This document shows positions 42,901-52,424 of a DNA stretch of 57,757 nucleotides, one piece after another. Within the stretch, counting starts at the first letter, position 1; each line of letters opens with the position of its first letter. Under the pieces are notes generated by a model, which saw nothing but the letters and a program-made list of their open reading frames with translations, did not search any database and was not told the origin of the DNA. This stretch comes from Acetobacteraceae bacterium. Its GTDB lineage: Bacteria; Pseudomonadota; Alphaproteobacteria; Acetobacterales; Acetobacteraceae. The DNA lies in the NCBI GenBank assembly GCA_947455205.1, contig CANGNF010000033.1, positions 1-57,757 on the forward strand, in the 5' to 3' direction. The position numbers and the translations under genes are program-made.

Positions 42901-43587
42901 GGCTTCCCGCCGGATGTCCAGGTTGGGGTCCAGCAGCGCCCAGGTGCGGCCCAGGCCCTGGTCCACCACGGTGACCTCGCCGCCCACCAGGCGGATGCGG
43001 CGTAGCGCGGAGATGCTGCTGCGCTCGCTGGCCGGCTGCATCAGCGCCGCCAGCATGTCCAGCGCGCCGTCGCCGGCCTCGGCGGGGGTGGCCGCGCCCG
43101 CGCTGCCGCCGGGCGGAAGCGCAGCGCTTCCCCCGAGGTCCAGGCCGATCTGGCCATCGGCGCCGCGGAACACCAGCACGGAAGGCCGCCGCAATTCGAT
43201 CGTCGCCGGCACCACGCGGCCCAGCAGCAGCGGCCCCAGCGCCAGGGTGGCGGCGGCGTCCGGCAGTTCCGCCCGCGTGGCGCCCCCGGCATCCACCACC
43301 CGCACCCCGCGCAGCCGGATATCCAGCGGCGCGCCGGAGCCATTGCGCCAGCCCTCCCAGGCAATGGCGGCTTCCCGCACCTGCAGGCGCGGGCCGGCGC
43401 CATCGGCATTGACCGCGCGTTCCAGCTGGCGGGCCAGCATGGGCACCGGCAGCGGCCCCTGGTCCAGCCGCCAGGCCAGCCAGCCGGCGCCCAGCGCCAG
43501 CGGCACCGCCAATGCCAGCACCCCGCGCGCCAGCCAATGCGCCGCCACCCGCAGCCAACCCAATGCTTGACCCGGCAACCGCTTCAC
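39916..43587 (-). CDS. giant AsmA/YhdP-like envelope protein (DUF3971 type)
   Basis: 1223 residues. A single N-terminal membrane span lies within the first 40 residues (VAAHWLARGVLALAVPLALGAGWLAW), followed by a very long beta-rich periplasmic body. The C-terminus is typical of YhdP/AsmA2 proteins: LVGTAELDGFVVRDAPSVGK, ILQGMTLYGLVDVLSGPGL, FNALLGNIPLLGRIFSPEPG and MNPLAALTPGFLRGLFG. Such proteins are thought to form bridge-like lipid conduits between the two membranes (established for E. coli YhdP-class proteins). I chose GTG at 43587 because GAGGGAAGG lies just ahead; a TTG at 43617 is possible. It is divergent from glnE with only 17 bases between starts. Confidence 0.85.
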   Translation of the reverse strand: MKRLPGQALGWLRVAAHWLARGVLALAVPLALGAGWLAWRLDQGPLPVPMLARQLERAVNADGAGPRLQVREAAIAWEGWRNGSGAPLDIRLRGVRVVDAGGATRAELPDAAATLALGPLLLGRVVPATIELRRPSVLVFRGADGQIGLDLGGSAALPPGGSAGAATPAEAGDGALDMLAALMQPASERSSISALRRIRLVGGEVTVVDQGLGRTWALLDPNLDIRREAGGGLVLDGAATLRLGEMDLPVRLSGQALGNPMRVTAGLTLPALSPRDLARALPQLAPLSVLDAPVSLGLFVDVDADGVPHGLRARLAAGAGTLDLGQGRRLAFAGLEVTAVGDGRRLDLREARLRLPGEANRPGPELLATGQARLAAGQWDATVQASLAAMPVAALRQAWPGWAAPDVRQEVLSRLLGGQLRQAAVTLSLRLPESLDAVDWRQVEARLGLDRPVVQLEPGEAIPVETLDLAATATPELVRLERLAIRLPGLPREGGATGEPTNMAADAVATRDGTGWRVLAHASLDQLDMADLPRRWPLGVAPKPRIWLTENVTAGQARNGRWTVEARVPATLDDVEPTALSGTAEASDVTVHWLRPVPPIVGISGTASFGLTEITIRAQGGRQAGPDGRPGGLLARDATARFHGLDTWPGYMELVSQVSGPVTEVVTVLRHPRLKLFEKRPLELNVRGGQAEARLTVAIPLLNDMPLDQLRLRAAGRITDGRLQDVVLDKDLDRGTLDLAVDTETLKLSGEARLEGTPVRLSLDMDFRNGPATQVIERANVTARADATELTQWGLDPGRLLTGPLGLEVRYERRRGGQGSVNIAADLRQAVLAVAPIGWSKPVGTPGSAEVVLRLDGNQLRAVDSFKIDALELAMRGRIGFGREARLERVELVDTIFGGSRLSGDIRPPAQPGGPWAVALRGPLLDLRPMFGTTGHVAGGAAGPGRAEPVAEPEGASPPLALDLRFERVTMGVGRDLANVAARARSDAQGLLREARVTGATGPNAGFEATLQPRGEQRVLRLQAADGGALLRALDLVQPVQGGRLAVNAVYEELRPGAPLVGTAELDGFVVRDAPSVGKILQGMTLYGLVDVLSGPGLNFARAVVPFRLTPEALELTDARAFSASLGLTMKGRVLRERPGQPSVLELEGTIVPAYVFNALLGNIPLLGRIFSPEPGGGVFAATWRVQGPVDQAQVTMNPLAALTPGFLRGLFGIVEGPVGGRR

Positions 43588-43604
43588 GCCTTCCCTCGTA
43601 TGCA

Positions 43605-46589
43605 ATGCACGACGCAACCCTGCCCACCGACCGCCTGCAACGCCTGCCCCGGGCCTTCGACGCCGAGGCCGCGGAGCGGCTGCGCCAACGCTTCACCGAA
43701 CGCGACAGCAGCGCCAGCGGCTTTGCCGCCAGCCCGGCGGGCGCGGCGCTGCTGGCCACGCTGGGCGGCCACAGCCCCTATTTGGCCGACCTGGCGCTGC
43801 GCGAGGCGCCGACCCTGGCCCGGCTGGTGGAACGCGGCCCGGACGAGGCCCAGGCCCTGGCCATGGCGCCGCTGCGCCACGCCGACCCGGCCGCCGGCCG
43901 CGACCAGGTGGCCGCCCTGCTGCGCCAGGTGAAGCGGCAATCCGCGCTGATCATCGCCGTCGCCGATATCGCTGATATGTGGGGCCTGGACCAGGTCACG
44001 GGGGCGCTGTCGGACCTCGCCGAGGCCAGCATCGACTTCGCCTGTACCCATCTGCTGCTGGCCGCGGCGGAGCGCGGCGAGCTGAAGCTGCCCCCCGGCA
44101 ACAAGCGCGACCCGCGCGCCACCGGCAAGGGCAGCGGGCTGATCGTGCTCGGCATGGGGAAGCTGGGGGGGCGGGAGCTGAACTACTCCTCGGATGTCGA
44201 CCTCATGCTACTCTATGACCCGGACGCCGCAGCCTACCACAGGGACGCCGCCGGCGCTGCCTATGTGCGTCTGGGCCGCGACCTGGTCAAACTGATGGAG
44301 GAACGTACCGCGGATGGCTACGTCTTCCGCACCGATCTTCGGCTGCGGCCGGACCCGGCGGCCACCCCCCTGGCGGTGAGCCTGCCCGCCGCGCTGCAAT
44401 ATTACGAGACGCTGGGCCAGAACTGGGAACGCGCGGCGATGATCAAGGCCCGGCCGGTGGCCGGCGACCGCGCCCTGGGCGAGCACTTCCTGCGGGAGAT
44501 CCGGCCCTTCATCTGGCGCCGCCACCTGGACTTCGCCGCCATGGCGGATATCCACAGCATCAAGCGGCAGATCCACGCCCACAAAGGCTCCAAGGGCGCC
44601 GGCGCCACCATTGCCCTGGGCGGCCACGACGTGAAGCTGGGCCGCGGCGGCATCCGCGAGATCGAGTTCACCGCCCAGGTGCTGCAGCTGATCTGGGGCG
44701 GCCGCGACCCCACGCTGCGCGACCCGACCACGCTGGGCGCGCTTGGCCTGCTGGCCACCGCCGGCAAGCTGGACCGCCGCGCCGCCGCCGACCTGGCCGA
44801 CGCCTACGGGTTCCTGCGCCAGCTGGAGCACCGCATCCAGATGGTGGATGACCGCCAGACCCACCGCCTGCCGGCGGCCGAGGACGGGCTGCGGCGCATC
44901 GCCAGCTTCATGGGCTATGACGGGCTGGACAGCTTCACCGCCGCCTTCATGGGCCATCTGCGCCGGGTGGAACGCCACTACGCCCAGCAGTTCGAGAGTG
45001 CGCCGGCGCTGAGCGGGGCCGGCGCCACCGGCAAGGGCAACCTGGTCTTCACCGGGGTGGAGGACGACCCCGACACGCTGGCCACCCTGGCCGGCATGGG
45101 CTTCACCGAGCCGCATTCGGTGGCCGCCATGGTGCGCGGCTGGCACCACGGCCGCCCGCGCGCCACCCGCAGCGCCCGGGCGCGGGAGCTGCTGACCGCG
45201 ATCATGCCCATGCTGCTGGCCGCGCTGGGGCGCCAGGTGGAACCGCAGAAGGCGCTGGCCCGGCTGGACGGGCTGCTGGCCCGGCTGCCGGCGGGGGTGC
45301 AGGTGCTGTCCCTGCTGCATCGCAACCCCGCGCTGCTGGACCGCATCGCCGGCATATTGGGCGCCGCCCCGGCCCTGGCCGACCACCTGGCGCAGAACGT
45401 GGCGGCGCTGGACGGCCTGCTGGCCGGCAACTTCGCCCCGCAGGGCGCCGACGCCACCGGCGCGCAGATCGCCGCCCTGGTGAAGGAGGCACGCCACCTG
45501 GAGGAAGCGCTGGAAAGCGCCCGCCGCCTGGCCTTCGAGCGCCGGTTCGAGATTGATGCCGCCACGCTGGAAGGCCGGCTGGACGTGGCGACGGCGGGCG
45601 CGCTGCGCAGCGACCTGGCCGATGCCGCGCTGGCCGCGCTGCTGCCGCGCCTGGCCGCCGACTTCGCCGAGCGCTACGGCCGCGTGCCCGGCGGCCAGCT
45701 GGCGGTGGTGGCGCTGGGCAAGCTGGGCGGGCGGGAGATGCTGCCGGGCTCGGACCTCGATCTCGTCCTGCTGTACGACCACGACGCCGATGCCACCGAA
45801 AGCCAGGGCGGCCCGCGCGCCCTGCCGGCCAGCCAGTACTTCATCCGGCTGGCGCAGCAGGTCATCGGCGCCATCTCCTCGGCCGGCGCCGAGGGCCGGC
45901 TGTACGAGGTGGACATGCGGCTGCGCCCCAGCGGCAACAAGGGGCCGGTGGCGGTCCGGCTGGCGGGGTTCGAGGCCTATCACCAGGGCGAATCCTGGAC
46001 CTGGGAGCGCATGGCGCTGACCCGCGCGCGGGTGGTGGCCGGGCCGCCGGCCTTCCGCAAGCGCATCACGGAGGTTTTGCGCGCTGCGCTGCTGCGGCCG
46101 GAAGCGCCGGGCAAGGTGCTGGCGGACGCCACCGCCATGCGCGCCCGCATGCTGAAGGAGCTGCCGGCGGAAGGCCCCTGGGACCTGAAGGCGATGCCCG
46201 GCGGGCTGGTGGAGGTGGAGTTCATCGCCCAGGCGCTGCAACTGGCGCACGCCGCGGCCAACCCGGCGATCCTGGCCACCAACACGGCCACCGCGCTGGA
46301 ACGGCTGGGCAGCGCCGGGCTGCTGGCGCCGGAGGAAGCCGCCATGCTGGTGCGGGCGGACCGGCTGTGGCTGGGGCTTTCCGGCCTGGTGCGGCTGACC
46401 CAGGGCAAGCGCCGCGCGGAGACCCCGCCCGCCCCGGTGGCCGAAGCCCTGCTGCGCGGCGCCGCGCCGCTGCTGGGGGGCGCGCCGCCCGCGGATATTC
46501 CAGCACTTCGCGCCCGGCTGGCCGAGGTGGCGGCCGAGGTGCGCCTGGTGTTCGAGCGCCGGGTCGGCGCGCTGCCGGGCAAGAGCTGA
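43605..46589 (+). CDS. glnE: bifunctional glutamine synthetase adenylyltransferase/deadenylase
   Basis: Controls glutamine synthetase by adding and removing AMP in response to PII. The product has about 994 residues with two nucleotidyltransferase domains. The first has its aspartates at D197/D199 (NYSSDVDLMLLYD) and the second at D717/D719 (GSDLDLVLLYD). Both are intact and each is followed by the GlnE glutamyl-AMP regulatory helices (RLRPDPAATPLAVS; MRLRPSGNKGPVAVRL). The start is uncertain: ATG 43605 has no obvious ribosome site, and ATG 43563 would overlap the divergent AsmA-like gene. Confidence 0.94.
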   Translation: MHDATLPTDRLQRLPRAFDAEAAERLRQRFTERDSSASGFAASPAGAALLATLGGHSPYLADLALREAPTLARLVERGPDEAQALAMAPLRHADPAAGRDQVAALLRQVKRQSALIIAVADIADMWGLDQVTGALSDLAEASIDFACTHLLLAAAERGELKLPPGNKRDPRATGKGSGLIVLGMGKLGGRELNYSSDVDLMLLYDPDAAAYHRDAAGAAYVRLGRDLVKLMEERTADGYVFRTDLRLRPDPAATPLAVSLPAALQYYETLGQNWERAAMIKARPVAGDRALGEHFLREIRPFIWRRHLDFAAMADIHSIKRQIHAHKGSKGAGATIALGGHDVKLGRGGIREIEFTAQVLQLIWGGRDPTLRDPTTLGALGLLATAGKLDRRAAADLADAYGFLRQLEHRIQMVDDRQTHRLPAAEDGLRRIASFMGYDGLDSFTAAFMGHLRRVERHYAQQFESAPALSGAGATGKGNLVFTGVEDDPDTLATLAGMGFTEPHSVAAMVRGWHHGRPRATRSARARELLTAIMPMLLAALGRQVEPQKALARLDGLLARLPAGVQVLSLLHRNPALLDRIAGILGAAPALADHLAQNVAALDGLLAGNFAPQGADATGAQIAALVKEARHLEEALESARRLAFERRFEIDAATLEGRLDVATAGALRSDLADAALAALLPRLAADFAERYGRVPGGQLAVVALGKLGGREMLPGSDLDLVLLYDHDADATESQGGPRALPASQYFIRLAQQVIGAISSAGAEGRLYEVDMRLRPSGNKGPVAVRLAGFEAYHQGESWTWERMALTRARVVAGPPAFRKRITEVLRAALLRPEAPGKVLADATAMRARMLKELPAEGPWDLKAMPGGLVEVEFIAQALQLAHAAANPAILATNTATALERLGSAGLLAPEEAAMLVRADRLWLGLSGLVRLTQGKRRAETPPAPVAEALLRGAAPLLGGAPPADIPALRARLAEVAAEVRLVFERRVGALPGKS

Positions 46590-46663
46590 GGCGCCTTCAC
46601 TTAGCGCGGAGCCGTGAGCCCCGCGCGGCGACTTGTGCAGCGCAATACGATATTCCGTAGGCG

Positions 46664-47773
46664 ATGACCCATCGCAACGCCCTGGGCGGCAATCGCCTGG
46701 TGGAGTTGGATGCGCTGCGTGGCCTGGCCGCGTTGTGCGTGCTGCTCTACCACGGCTGGTATTCGCAGCCGGTGCAGCCCCTGGCCCTGGCCTGGCTGTT
46801 CCAGCACACCCCGCTGCATGTGGTCACCTCCGGCCGGCAGCCGGTGGTGTTCTTCTTCGTTCTCAGCGGCTTCGTGCTGACCCGGGCGATGCTGGCCAGC
46901 CCGCCGCCGGGCTGGGGCAACTACGCCGCGCAGCGCACGGTGCGGCTGGGGCTGCCGGTGCTGGCGGCGCTGCTCGCCTCCCTGGCGCTGCATGCGCTGT
47001 GCTGGCGCGGCCCGGCGCCGCCCTGGGACGGCGGCATGTTCATGACCTCGGCCGTGTGGACCGAGCCGCCCAGCCTGCCCGGCCTGCTGCGCCAGGCGCT
47101 GCTGCTGGGGCATGACGGCCAGGTCAGCCTGGACCCGGTGCTGTGGTCGCTGGTGCATGAATGGCGGGTTTCCCTGCTGCTGCCGGCGGTGCTGCTGTTC
47201 CGCCACCGGCCGTGGCGGCTGCTGGCGGTGGGGCTGGCCGCCTGGGGGCTGAGCCTGCTGCTGGGCGCGCGCGACCAGGCCATGGCGCTGGGGCCGGACC
47301 TGGCGACCACCTTCCTGGCCACGCTGTACTTTTTGCTGCCGTTCTGCGCCGGCGGCGCGCTGGCCCTGGCGCGGGTGCCGGCGCTGCCCGGCTGGGGCCG
47401 CGTGCTGCTGGGCCTGGCGGTGCTGGGGCTGAGCGTGACCAACAACGACGTGGTGGGGGTGTTGGCCTCCGTGCTGCTGATTACCCTGGCGCTGCGGCCG
47501 GGGCCGCTGCTGGCCTGGCTGCGCTGGCGGCCGGTGGCGTGGTTGGGCAAGGTCTCCTTCAGCCTGTACCTGATCCACCTGCCGCTGCTGGCCGCGGTGG
47601 TACAGCTGCTGGAAGGCCGGGCGCCGCGCAGCCTGGCTGTGGCGCTGGGCATGGCGCTTTCCCTGCCCGCCGCCGCGCTGCTGCATGCGGCGGTGGAGCG
47701 CCCGGCGCATCGGCTGGCGCGGGTCGTCTCCGGCCGGGGCAGGACCGGCGCGGTGCTGGCGGCGCCACGATGA
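46664..47773 (+). CDS. acyltransferase family 3 membrane protein
   Basis: Polytopic membrane O-acyltransferase of the OafA/NodX type, 369 residues. It begins NRLVELDALRGLAALCVLLYHG with the family's conserved LRGxAA and His in YHGW. It continues with QPVVFFFVLSGFVLTRAM, a WSLVHEWRVSLLLPA block carrying the conserved HEWR and about ten membrane spans. The last part contains WLGKVSFSLYLIHLPL. Relatives acetylate or succinylate surface glycans, so a role in modifying polysaccharide is likely; the substrate is unknown. Confidence 0.9.
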   Translation: MTHRNALGGNRLVELDALRGLAALCVLLYHGWYSQPVQPLALAWLFQHTPLHVVTSGRQPVVFFFVLSGFVLTRAMLASPPPGWGNYAAQRTVRLGLPVLAALLASLALHALCWRGPAPPWDGGMFMTSAVWTEPPSLPGLLRQALLLGHDGQVSLDPVLWSLVHEWRVSLLLPAVLLFRHRPWRLLAVGLAAWGLSLLLGARDQAMALGPDLATTFLATLYFLLPFCAGGALALARVPALPGWGRVLLGLAVLGLSVTNNDVVGVLASVLLITLALRPGPLLAWLRWRPVAWLGKVSFSLYLIHLPLLAAVVQLLEGRAPRSLAVALGMALSLPAAALLHAAVERPAHRLARVVSGRGRTGAVLAAPR

Positions 47774-47854
47774 CCGGCGCCGGCGCCTCGTCCGGCGGTT
47801 GACGCCGCCCCCCGCGCCCCAAGATGCTGGCGCGGCAACCACGGGAGTTCGGCC

Positions 47855-48322
<468 letters not shown>

Positions 48323-48330
48323 TCGGGGCC

Positions 48331-48345
48331 TTAACCCGCGCTTAG
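48331..48345. promoter_or_regulatory. near-consensus CtrA box
   Basis: TTAA (48331-48334), seven bases, then TTAG (48342-48345): one mismatch from TTAA-N7-TTAA. It lies 84 bases upstream of the 56-residue ORF and about 330 bases upstream of ccrM, which CtrA activates directly in Caulobacter. Matching by eye only; no protein-binding evidence. Confidence 0.45.
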
Positions 48346-48384
48346 GCCGAAGCGGTCAGCATCCCACGCCATGGCACGGGTTCA

Positions 48385-48407
48385 GGGCGCGAGACAGTCT
48401 CGCGCCC
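48385..48407. promoter_or_regulatory. perfect 23-base palindrome
   Basis: GGGCGCGAGAC, a central A, then GTCTCGCGCCC: eleven perfectly paired bases each side. It ends 21 bases before the start of the small membrane ORF. No T-run follows, so it is more likely an operator or an RNA hairpin in the leader than a terminator for bcp. Confidence 0.6.
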
Positions 48408-48428
48408 AACCGGGCCGGGGGACCGAAC

Positions 48429-48599
48429 ATGCAGACCAGCCGCGAATGGGCCGATGACATGTCCGGTGCCGCGCCGACCGAGGACGCACCGGTGCCGATG
48501 CACGTGCTGCACGCCCAGCAGGGCCGGGCGCAGCGCGACCGCATGCTGCTGCTGCTGCTGGCCTTCTTCGTCGCCGCCGTCGCCGCGAGCATGCTGTAG
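48429..48599 (+). CDS. 56-residue single-span membrane protein
   Basis: A short frame starting MQTSREWADDMSGAAPTED, with a polar N-terminal half (HVLHAQQGRAQRDRM) and a C-terminal span MLLLLLAFFVAAVAASML ending at the stop. Tail-anchored topology is suggested. It lies between bcp and ccrM, preceded by a near-consensus CtrA box and a perfect palindrome, and followed 78 bases later by ccrM. No known family recognised. Codon use and the sensible topology support it being real, but its size leaves doubt. Confidence 0.6.
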   Translation: MQTSREWADDMSGAAPTEDAPVPMHVLHAQQGRAQRDRMLLLLLAFFVAAVAASML

Positions 48600-48613
48600 C
48601 GCCACGCTTCCGT

Positions 48614-50875
<2,262 letters not shown>

Positions 50876-50889
50876 CGGGGCGTCCTCCT

Positions 50890-51330
50890 TCAGCGGTTCG
50901 CGGCGGCGGGGGCCAGGCGGGCCAGCACAAGCTGCGCCAGGTCCAGCAGCGGGGCGCGGTGCACCAGCACCACGATCGCCGCCATCACCCAGGTGAAGCA
51001 GGCTTCCTTGAACAGCTGGGCGCCGTCCTCGTAGGGGTCCACTCCCAAGGGCGTGAACAGGTGGAAGAAGATCGCCCCGGTCATCACCCCCAGGGCAAAC
51101 AGCCCGCCGAAGGGCCGGGTGCGCGGGATCAGCACCAGCGCCGCGGCCACCATCTCCATGCTGGCGACGAACAGCCGGAACGGCTTTTCCGGAATGCCGG
51201 ACCATGCGGACAGCCGGTCGAACACCAGCGTCGGCCCGGCCAGTTTGTACTGCTCGTACCAGAGGAACTCATAGCCGATCCACAACGCGGCGGCCCAGGC
51301 CAACAGGTGCAGGGCGCGGTTCTGGGTCAT
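50890..51330 (-). CDS. DoxX-like small membrane protein
   Basis: 146 residues with four hydrophobic spans (LHLLAWAAALWIGYEFLWY; FVASMEMVAAALVLI; LFALGVMTGAIFFHLFTPLG; ACFTWVMAAIVVLVH). The size, topology and the YEQYKLAG and VASMEMVAAALVLIPRTRPFGG segments fit the DoxX/DoxD-like group, several of which are linked to redox stress. GAGGAGGA precedes ATG 51330. It is the first gene of a leftward pair with the OpgC-like gene and is divergent from the ECF sigma factor. Confidence 0.78.
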   Translation of the reverse strand: MTQNRALHLLAWAAALWIGYEFLWYEQYKLAGPTLVFDRLSAWSGIPEKPFRLFVASMEMVAAALVLIPRTRPFGGLFALGVMTGAIFFHLFTPLGVDPYEDGAQLFKEACFTWVMAAIVVLVHRAPLLDLAQLVLARLAPAAANR

Positions 51331-51380
51331 GGCGGGGTTCCTCCTCGGGCTCCCCATGGCGTGCCGTGGCGGGGCCGGAC

Positions 51381-51389
51381 GTTACAGCC
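51381..51389 (-). promoter_or_regulatory. ECF-type -35-like element ahead of the DoxX-like gene
   Basis: On the minus strand the sequence reads GGCTGTAAC, identical to nine bases ahead of the anti-sigma gene at 52127-52135. It lies about 50 bases upstream of the DoxX-like start, a suitable distance for a promoter. A matching -10 is not clear. Confidence 0.45.
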
Positions 51390-51441
51390 GGGCGATCATT
51401 TTCCCGCGCGGCCTTGCCCACCGCCGCCGGCCGCGCGAAGC

Positions 51442-52104
51442 ATGCGGCGCAACCAGGGCGGAATCGGCGTGGCGCCGCAGGGCAGTTACCAGGCAGGGGC
51501 GGAGGAAGCGGCGCTGGTGGCGCGGCTGCGCGCCGGCGACCAGGCGGCGTTCCGCCAGCTGGTGCGCGCCCGCCATGGCCGCCTTCTGCGCCTGGCCGGC
51601 GCCTTCTGCCGCAGCCGCGCCAGTGCCGAGGAAGTGGTGCAGGAGACCTGGCTGGCGGTCATCACCGGGCTGCACGGCTTCAGCGGGGAAGCGCCGCTGG
51701 CGGCCTGGATCAACGGCATCCTGGTCAACAAGGCCAAGACCCGCGCGGTGCGCGACGGCCGCATGGTCAACTTCTCCGACCTGGCGCGGGAGGAGGGCGA
51801 GGGCGATGCCTTCGAGCCCGAGCGCTTCCTGCCCGACGGCCATTGGGCCGAGCAGCACCGGCCGTGGGACGCGCTGACGCCGGAGCGCGAGGCCGGCGAC
51901 CGCGAGTTGCTGGCCGGCGTGGGCGAGGCGTTGGAGAAGCTGCCGCCGGCCCAGCGCGCCGTGGTGCTGCTGCGCGACGTCGAGGGGCTGGACAGCGCGG
52001 CGATCTGCGCCACGCTGGGCATCTCGGAGGCCAACCTGCGGGTGTTGCTGCACCGGGCGCGGACCAAGCTGCGGGATGCGGCCGACAGGCTGGTGCGCGG
52101 ATGA
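51442..52104 (+). CDS. ECF-family RNA polymerase sigma factor
   Basis: Alternative sigma factor of 220 residues starting MRRNQGGIGVAPQGSYQ. Region 2 reads LRAGDQAAFRQLVRARHGRLLRLAGAFCRSRASAEEVVQETWLAVI, with the -10-recognising helix. Region 4 reads LEKLPPAQRAVVLLRDVEGL and SAAICATLGISEANLRVLLHRARTKLRDA, a helix-turn-helix for the -35. It is followed 73 bases later by a zinc-finger anti-sigma gene, the usual arrangement, and is divergent from a DoxX-like/OpgC-like operon. Confidence 0.93.
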   Translation: MRRNQGGIGVAPQGSYQAGAEEAALVARLRAGDQAAFRQLVRARHGRLLRLAGAFCRSRASAEEVVQETWLAVITGLHGFSGEAPLAAWINGILVNKAKTRAVRDGRMVNFSDLAREEGEGDAFEPERFLPDGHWAEQHRPWDALTPEREAGDRELLAGVGEALEKLPPAQRAVVLLRDVEGLDSAAICATLGISEANLRVLLHRARTKLRDAADRLVRG

Positions 52105-52126
52105 GGCGCGAAAATAATGCTTACCG

Positions 52127-52156
52127 GGCTGTAACCCTTGCCCGCCCCGCCATACT
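52127..52156 (+). promoter_or_regulatory. candidate ECF promoter of the anti-sigma gene
   Basis: GGCTGTAAC at 52127-52135, a 15-base spacer, then CATACT at 52151-52156, and AAGGAGA just downstream as the ribosome site of the anti-sigma gene at 52178. The -35-like nonamer is repeated upstream of the divergent DoxX-like operon. Similar TGTAAC-type -35 elements are known for ECF sigmas; that this sigma uses it is inference. Confidence 0.5.
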
Positions 52157-52177
52157 CCTGCCCAAGGAGATTGCTGG

Positions 52178-52423
52178 ATGCTGACCTGCCACCAGGTTGC
52201 CGAGGAGGCGACCGAGTACATGGAAGGGACCGCCCCACCGCCCCGCCGGCTGGGCGTTTGGGCGCATCTGCGGCTATGCCCGAACTGCCGGGAATACCTG
52301 CGCCAGCTGGGCCGCACCATCGGGCTGGCGCGCCAGGCCCTGGCGCCGCCGCCGCCGGCGGAGGTGGAGGACCAGCTGGCCGCGATCTTCGCCACGCAAG
52401 GGCGGCCGGGCGCGGCCGAGTAG
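52178..52423 (+). CDS. zinc-finger (ZAS) anti-sigma factor
   Basis: 81 residues starting MLTCHQVAEEATEYMEGTAP. It has the ZAS motif H30-x3-C34-x2-C37 in WAHLRLCPNCREYLRQLG, plus C4/H5 at the N-terminus, as in ChrR/RsrA-like anti-sigmas that bind and inhibit the partner ECF factor. There is no membrane span, so it is a cytosolic sensor, fitting redox- or metal-responsive control. AAGGAGA lies seven bases before the start. Confidence 0.9.
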   Translation: MLTCHQVAEEATEYMEGTAPPPRRLGVWAHLRLCPNCREYLRQLGRTIGLARQALAPPPPAEVEDQLAAIFATQGRPGAAE

Positions 52424-52424
52424 C

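Noticed and set aside
39718..43005. Very long plus-strand frame opposite the AsmA-like gene
   Set aside because: His/Gln/Arg-rich sequence with no recognisable domain, whereas the opposite strand encodes a family-typical protein.
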